7,564 nucleotides of DNA from an uncultured Planctomycetaceae bacterium. Its GTDB lineage: Bacteria > Planctomycetota > Planctomycetia > Pirellulales > JACPPG01. The DNA is taken from assembly GCA_945957305.1 (NCBI GenBank), contig CAMFLN010000123.1, forward strand, positions 1 through 7,564. The letters run 5' to 3'. The first letter of the stretch is position 1. Each line of letters opens with the position of its first letter. The translations under genes and the position numbers were made by a program. Positions 5,287 to 7,564 of this stretch are shown here, piece by piece. The notes beneath the pieces are model-generated. The model did not search any database, was not told where the DNA came from, and saw nothing but the letters and a program-made list of their open reading frames with translations.

Positions 5287-7564
5287 ATGGTCCAAGTCAG
5301 TCGGGCAACACCTGTCGAAACCGCGCCAGCACGCATTACGTTGCGCGAACTGGAACGTGCCGTCCGGGCCGTTGACCCGTCGGCCTTGCTGGTCCCCCCG
5401 CGAATTCTCCGCAGGGTGATCAAGCAGAACTCGCGCGTGCCGGGCTTTGGGCTGCGCGTGCCGCATCGTAAGAGCTACGTCTTGCCGCGCGCGGCGCTGT
5501 TGGCGCTGGTAGACCTCGACGAGCTCGACTTGCCGGCCGAGACGGAATTGCCGGAAACGGTGATCCTCTTGGCCCGCCCAACGGCCGAGCGGCTGGCAGT
5601 CAATTCGGCGGTCGACAACTTGACCTCCTGTTGGCGACTCTTATTCCACGCGCGCGTGCACCAGGCTTTCGACGAGCGCGTCGCGGCCCGGCAGTTGGGA
5701 CCGGCCGAGTTGCAAAACCGGATCACCAGCATTGGCGCCCAGGAATTTGCCGAGATTCGCGCTGTGCTGCGGCAGGAGGACTTTCTGCTTCCGCCGGATC
5801 GCGATCTGACGACGTACGTCGAATTCGCCGCGTTGTACCTGGAACTGCGCTATTTCGCTCCCGCGTTTTTGACGTCGTACTTTCCCGCGATCGAAGATCG
5901 CAAGCGCATCGACGAATTGCTGGCCGTCGATCTTGACGCCGAGTGGTTGTTCCACGCCACGCGCCCTTTGGGGGCGCCTGAGTTTCCGTTGCGTCGCGAT
6001 ACGGTGTCCGAAGAATCGACGCCGGCGCCTCCGGAACCGCCGCCGCGGCGTCGCCTGGCGTTGTCGATGCGGGCTGTGCATCGCATGTTGGACAAAGCCG
6101 CGCGGGTCAGCGTGCGTGGCAATTTGGTGCGTGCCGCGATCCTGCGCGTGGCCGCCGCTGAGCGCGGCACCGCGGAGCAAAGCCGGCAAGCCCGCTCCGA
6201 CGCCCGCGCGGACATGGAGCGGCTGGCCAAGCGGTTGCAAGGAGCATTGGGCTTTGGCGACGCCGAGTGCGAAGATTGGGCCCGGGCGCTCGCGCTTTTG
6301 ACCGCTCCGGCGGCACGCGGTTTTTGGACGGCCGAAGCCCGGCTGTTGTACGACCTGCAGAAAGTCTGTGTCGATCACGAGCGGGGAGTGTACACGTTCG
6401 ATGTGCGACGCTGGTTCCGGTCGCGCTTCCGCCTGCCGCTGAAGCGTGTGCTGCCTGGCCAGCGGAATGTGCTGTTCACCAAACACCTGCGCGGCGCCTT
6501 GCGTCGCCTGCCGGCGGTGCGCGTTTCGGAACGCGTGCGTGCGCGGATGGCGGCACTGCTGCGGGCGGCTGTGGTGAGGGCCGAAGAACATTTGCGCGAG
6601 CGTTTTCGGCCGGTGATCACCGCCTCGCTCGACCGCGTGCAATTGCGTCCGCACAACCTGCCCGAGCGCGTGGCCCGCGACAAATTGGTCGAAGAACTGC
6701 TCGATCGGATCATCGAGCGCGGCTTTCTCACGATGGGAGATCTCCGCGACGCACTGTCGCGCAACAATTTGAAGATGCCCGACGTGACCAGCGTTCGCCA
6801 GCTTGTGCTGGGGGACCAGCTGTTGCAAACGAACCGCCAATTGGCGGATCAGATGGACGGCGTCTATCACCGGGGCGAGATCTACCTGACTCTGCCGCAA
6901 CGGCTAAGCTCGTTGGCCTTCGGCACGCCGGTGGGGCGTTTCCTCACGCAGTACGTGGTCTTGCCCTTTGGCGGAGCGTTTTTGATCCAAAAAGGCGTAC
7001 AGCACATTATTACGCCGCATGCCGAGCAAGCCTCGTCCGATCCGTTCTCGCTCTTCGCGCTGGCATACGTCGGGTTCTTCCTGCTGGGGCTGTTGCACGT
7101 GGCGCGATTCCGCATGATCTGCCTCGATGTGCTGCTCATGGGGGGCCGGCTGGCGCGGGTGCTGTTTATCGACCTCCCGGCCCGGATTCTGGCTTTGCCC
7201 CTGGTGCAATCGATTGTCGACAGCGTCTACTTCCGTCTGCTGCAGCGAGGATTGATCCGTCCCCTGGTCGTTACGGCCATCGTGGCGCCCTTGGTGGCGT
7301 ATGGGTTTGAATTCAAAATCACGGTTGCCAACGGCGCCATGATTTTCCTGGTGGTAAACCTGGTGCTCAACTCGCGCATTGGTCGCGACGTGGATGAACT
7401 GGTTACCGATTGGGTTGTGCAGGCCTGGCATCGCTTTCGCATTCGCGTGCTGGCGACGATGTTTCGCTTTGTGATGGATGTCTTCAGCCGGCTGCTGGAG
7501 AACATCGAGCGGATGTTGTACACCGTCGACGAATGGCTGCGTTTTCGCACCGGCGAACGTCCTT
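5287..7564 (+). CDS. Large uncharacterised membrane protein, 3' end beyond the window
   Basis: I do not recognise the family. The frame is open for 759 codons from the ATG at 5287 to the right edge with no stop. An in-frame TAG at 5248-5250 limits the start, and no GTG or TTG lies between, so this ATG is the first choice although it has no Shine-Dalgarno. Seen in the product: no signal peptide; a basic N-terminal region (1-235) with little hydrophobicity; a proline-rich linker (about 245-256, PAPPEPPPRRR); an Arg/Ala/Leu-rich, probably helical region (260-540) holding an amphipathic stretch at 262-290. A membrane part follows, with hydrophobic segments near 552-567, 587-603, 659-674 and 684-694, and a weaker one near 625-640. 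After 700 come amphipathic helices and an aromatic, charged stretch, YTVDEWLRFRTGE (745-757). The N-terminal half would lie in the cytoplasm if no signal is present. The function is unknown. The gene is monocistronic as far as seen, divergent from its left neighbour. Confidence 0.85.
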   Translation, partial: MVQVSRATPVETAPARITLRELERAVRAVDPSALLVPPRILRRVIKQNSRVPGFGLRVPHRKSYVLPRAALLALVDLDELDLPAETELPETVILLARPTAERLAVNSAVDNLTSCWRLLFHARVHQAFDERVAARQLGPAELQNRITSIGAQEFAEIRAVLRQEDFLLPPDRDLTTYVEFAALYLELRYFAPAFLTSYFPAIEDRKRIDELLAVDLDAEWLFHATRPLGAPEFPLRRDTVSEESTPAPPEPPPRRRLALSMRAVHRMLDKAARVSVRGNLVRAAILRVAAAERGTAEQSRQARSDARADMERLAKRLQGALGFGDAECEDWARALALLTAPAARGFWTAEARLLYDLQKVCVDHERGVYTFDVRRWFRSRFRLPLKRVLPGQRNVLFTKHLRGALRRLPAVRVSERVRARMAALLRAAVVRAEEHLRERFRPVITASLDRVQLRPHNLPERVARDKLVEELLDRIIERGFLTMGDLRDALSRNNLKMPDVTSVRQLVLGDQLLQTNRQLADQMDGVYHRGEIYLTLPQRLSSLAFGTPVGRFLTQYVVLPFGGAFLIQKGVQHIITPHAEQASSDPFSLFALAYVGFFLLGLLHVARFRMICLDVLLMGGRLARVLFIDLPARILALPLVQSIVDSVYFRLLQRGLIRPLVVTAIVAPLVAYGFEFKITVANGAMIFLVVNLVLNSRIGRDVDELVTDWVVQAWHRFRIRVLATMFRFVMDVFSRLLENIERMLYTVDEWLRFRTGERP

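Noticed and set aside
5641..6900. 419-codon open frame on the minus strand
   Set aside because: It is antisense to the 5287-7564 gene, its product is Arg/Gln/His-rich without domains, and such frames arise in GC-rich coding DNA.
6267..7310. 347-codon open frame on the plus strand in another frame
   Set aside because: It overlaps the 5287-7564 gene, which is open throughout and has coherent membrane segments. The shifted product is Arg/Ala/Gly-rich and has no domain.
1..7564. CRISPR array, insertion sequence, tRNA or rRNA
   Set aside because: No regularly spaced direct repeats, transposase motifs, terminal repeats or RNA gene signatures were found on either strand.

Overview
The window is GC-rich (by eye about 60 percent), densely coded bacterial chromosome with no mobile element, RNA gene or CRISPR array that I can see. 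The gene mix suggests a planctomycete-like bacterium: a DevC/DevA-type exporter whose ATPase carries a cyclic-nucleotide-binding domain, little use of Shine-Dalgarno sites, and a very large lineage-specific membrane protein. That placement is inference from gene content, not a database result.

Layout. (1) 14-967, minus: rfbD/rmlD, dTDP-4-dehydrorhamnose reductase, complete, with a TTG start. (2) 968-1216: divergent control region holding back-to-back -10 elements, a GC-rich hairpin and a perfect 14-bp palindrome. (3) 1217-1711, plus: purE, the class I N5-CAIR mutase of purine synthesis. (4) 1712-1759: short convergent gap with a weak hairpin. (5) 1760-2941 and 3005-4150, both minus: an exporter pair, a DevA-like ATPase fused to a cyclic-nucleotide-binding domain and a DevC-like FtsX-fold permease, read permease first. 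No membrane-fusion protein (DevB) lies beside them. (6) 4151-4351: non-coding spacer with a perfect 11-bp inverted repeat and an adjoining smaller hairpin. (7) 4352-5035, minus: a 227-residue cysteine-containing protein that may belong to the L-2-amino-thiazoline-4-carboxylic acid hydrolase-like group. (8) 5036-5286: divergent spacer. (9) 5287 to beyond the right edge, plus: a protein of more than 759 residues, with a soluble helical N-terminal part and a multi-pass membrane part, that I do not recognise.

How they work together. The permease and ATPase should form one ABC exporter. Its ATPase may be gated by a cyclic nucleotide through the fused C-terminal domain, which keeps the Glu and Arg of the phosphate-binding cassette. 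rfbD (sugar nucleotide for cell-surface polysaccharide) and purE (purine synthesis) share only a divergent promoter region and near-identical ribosome-binding sites. Nothing in the sequence ties them functionally to the exporter or to the large membrane protein. I see no convincing new multi-gene system. The most unusual items are the ATPase fusion, the large membrane protein and the palindromic repeats.
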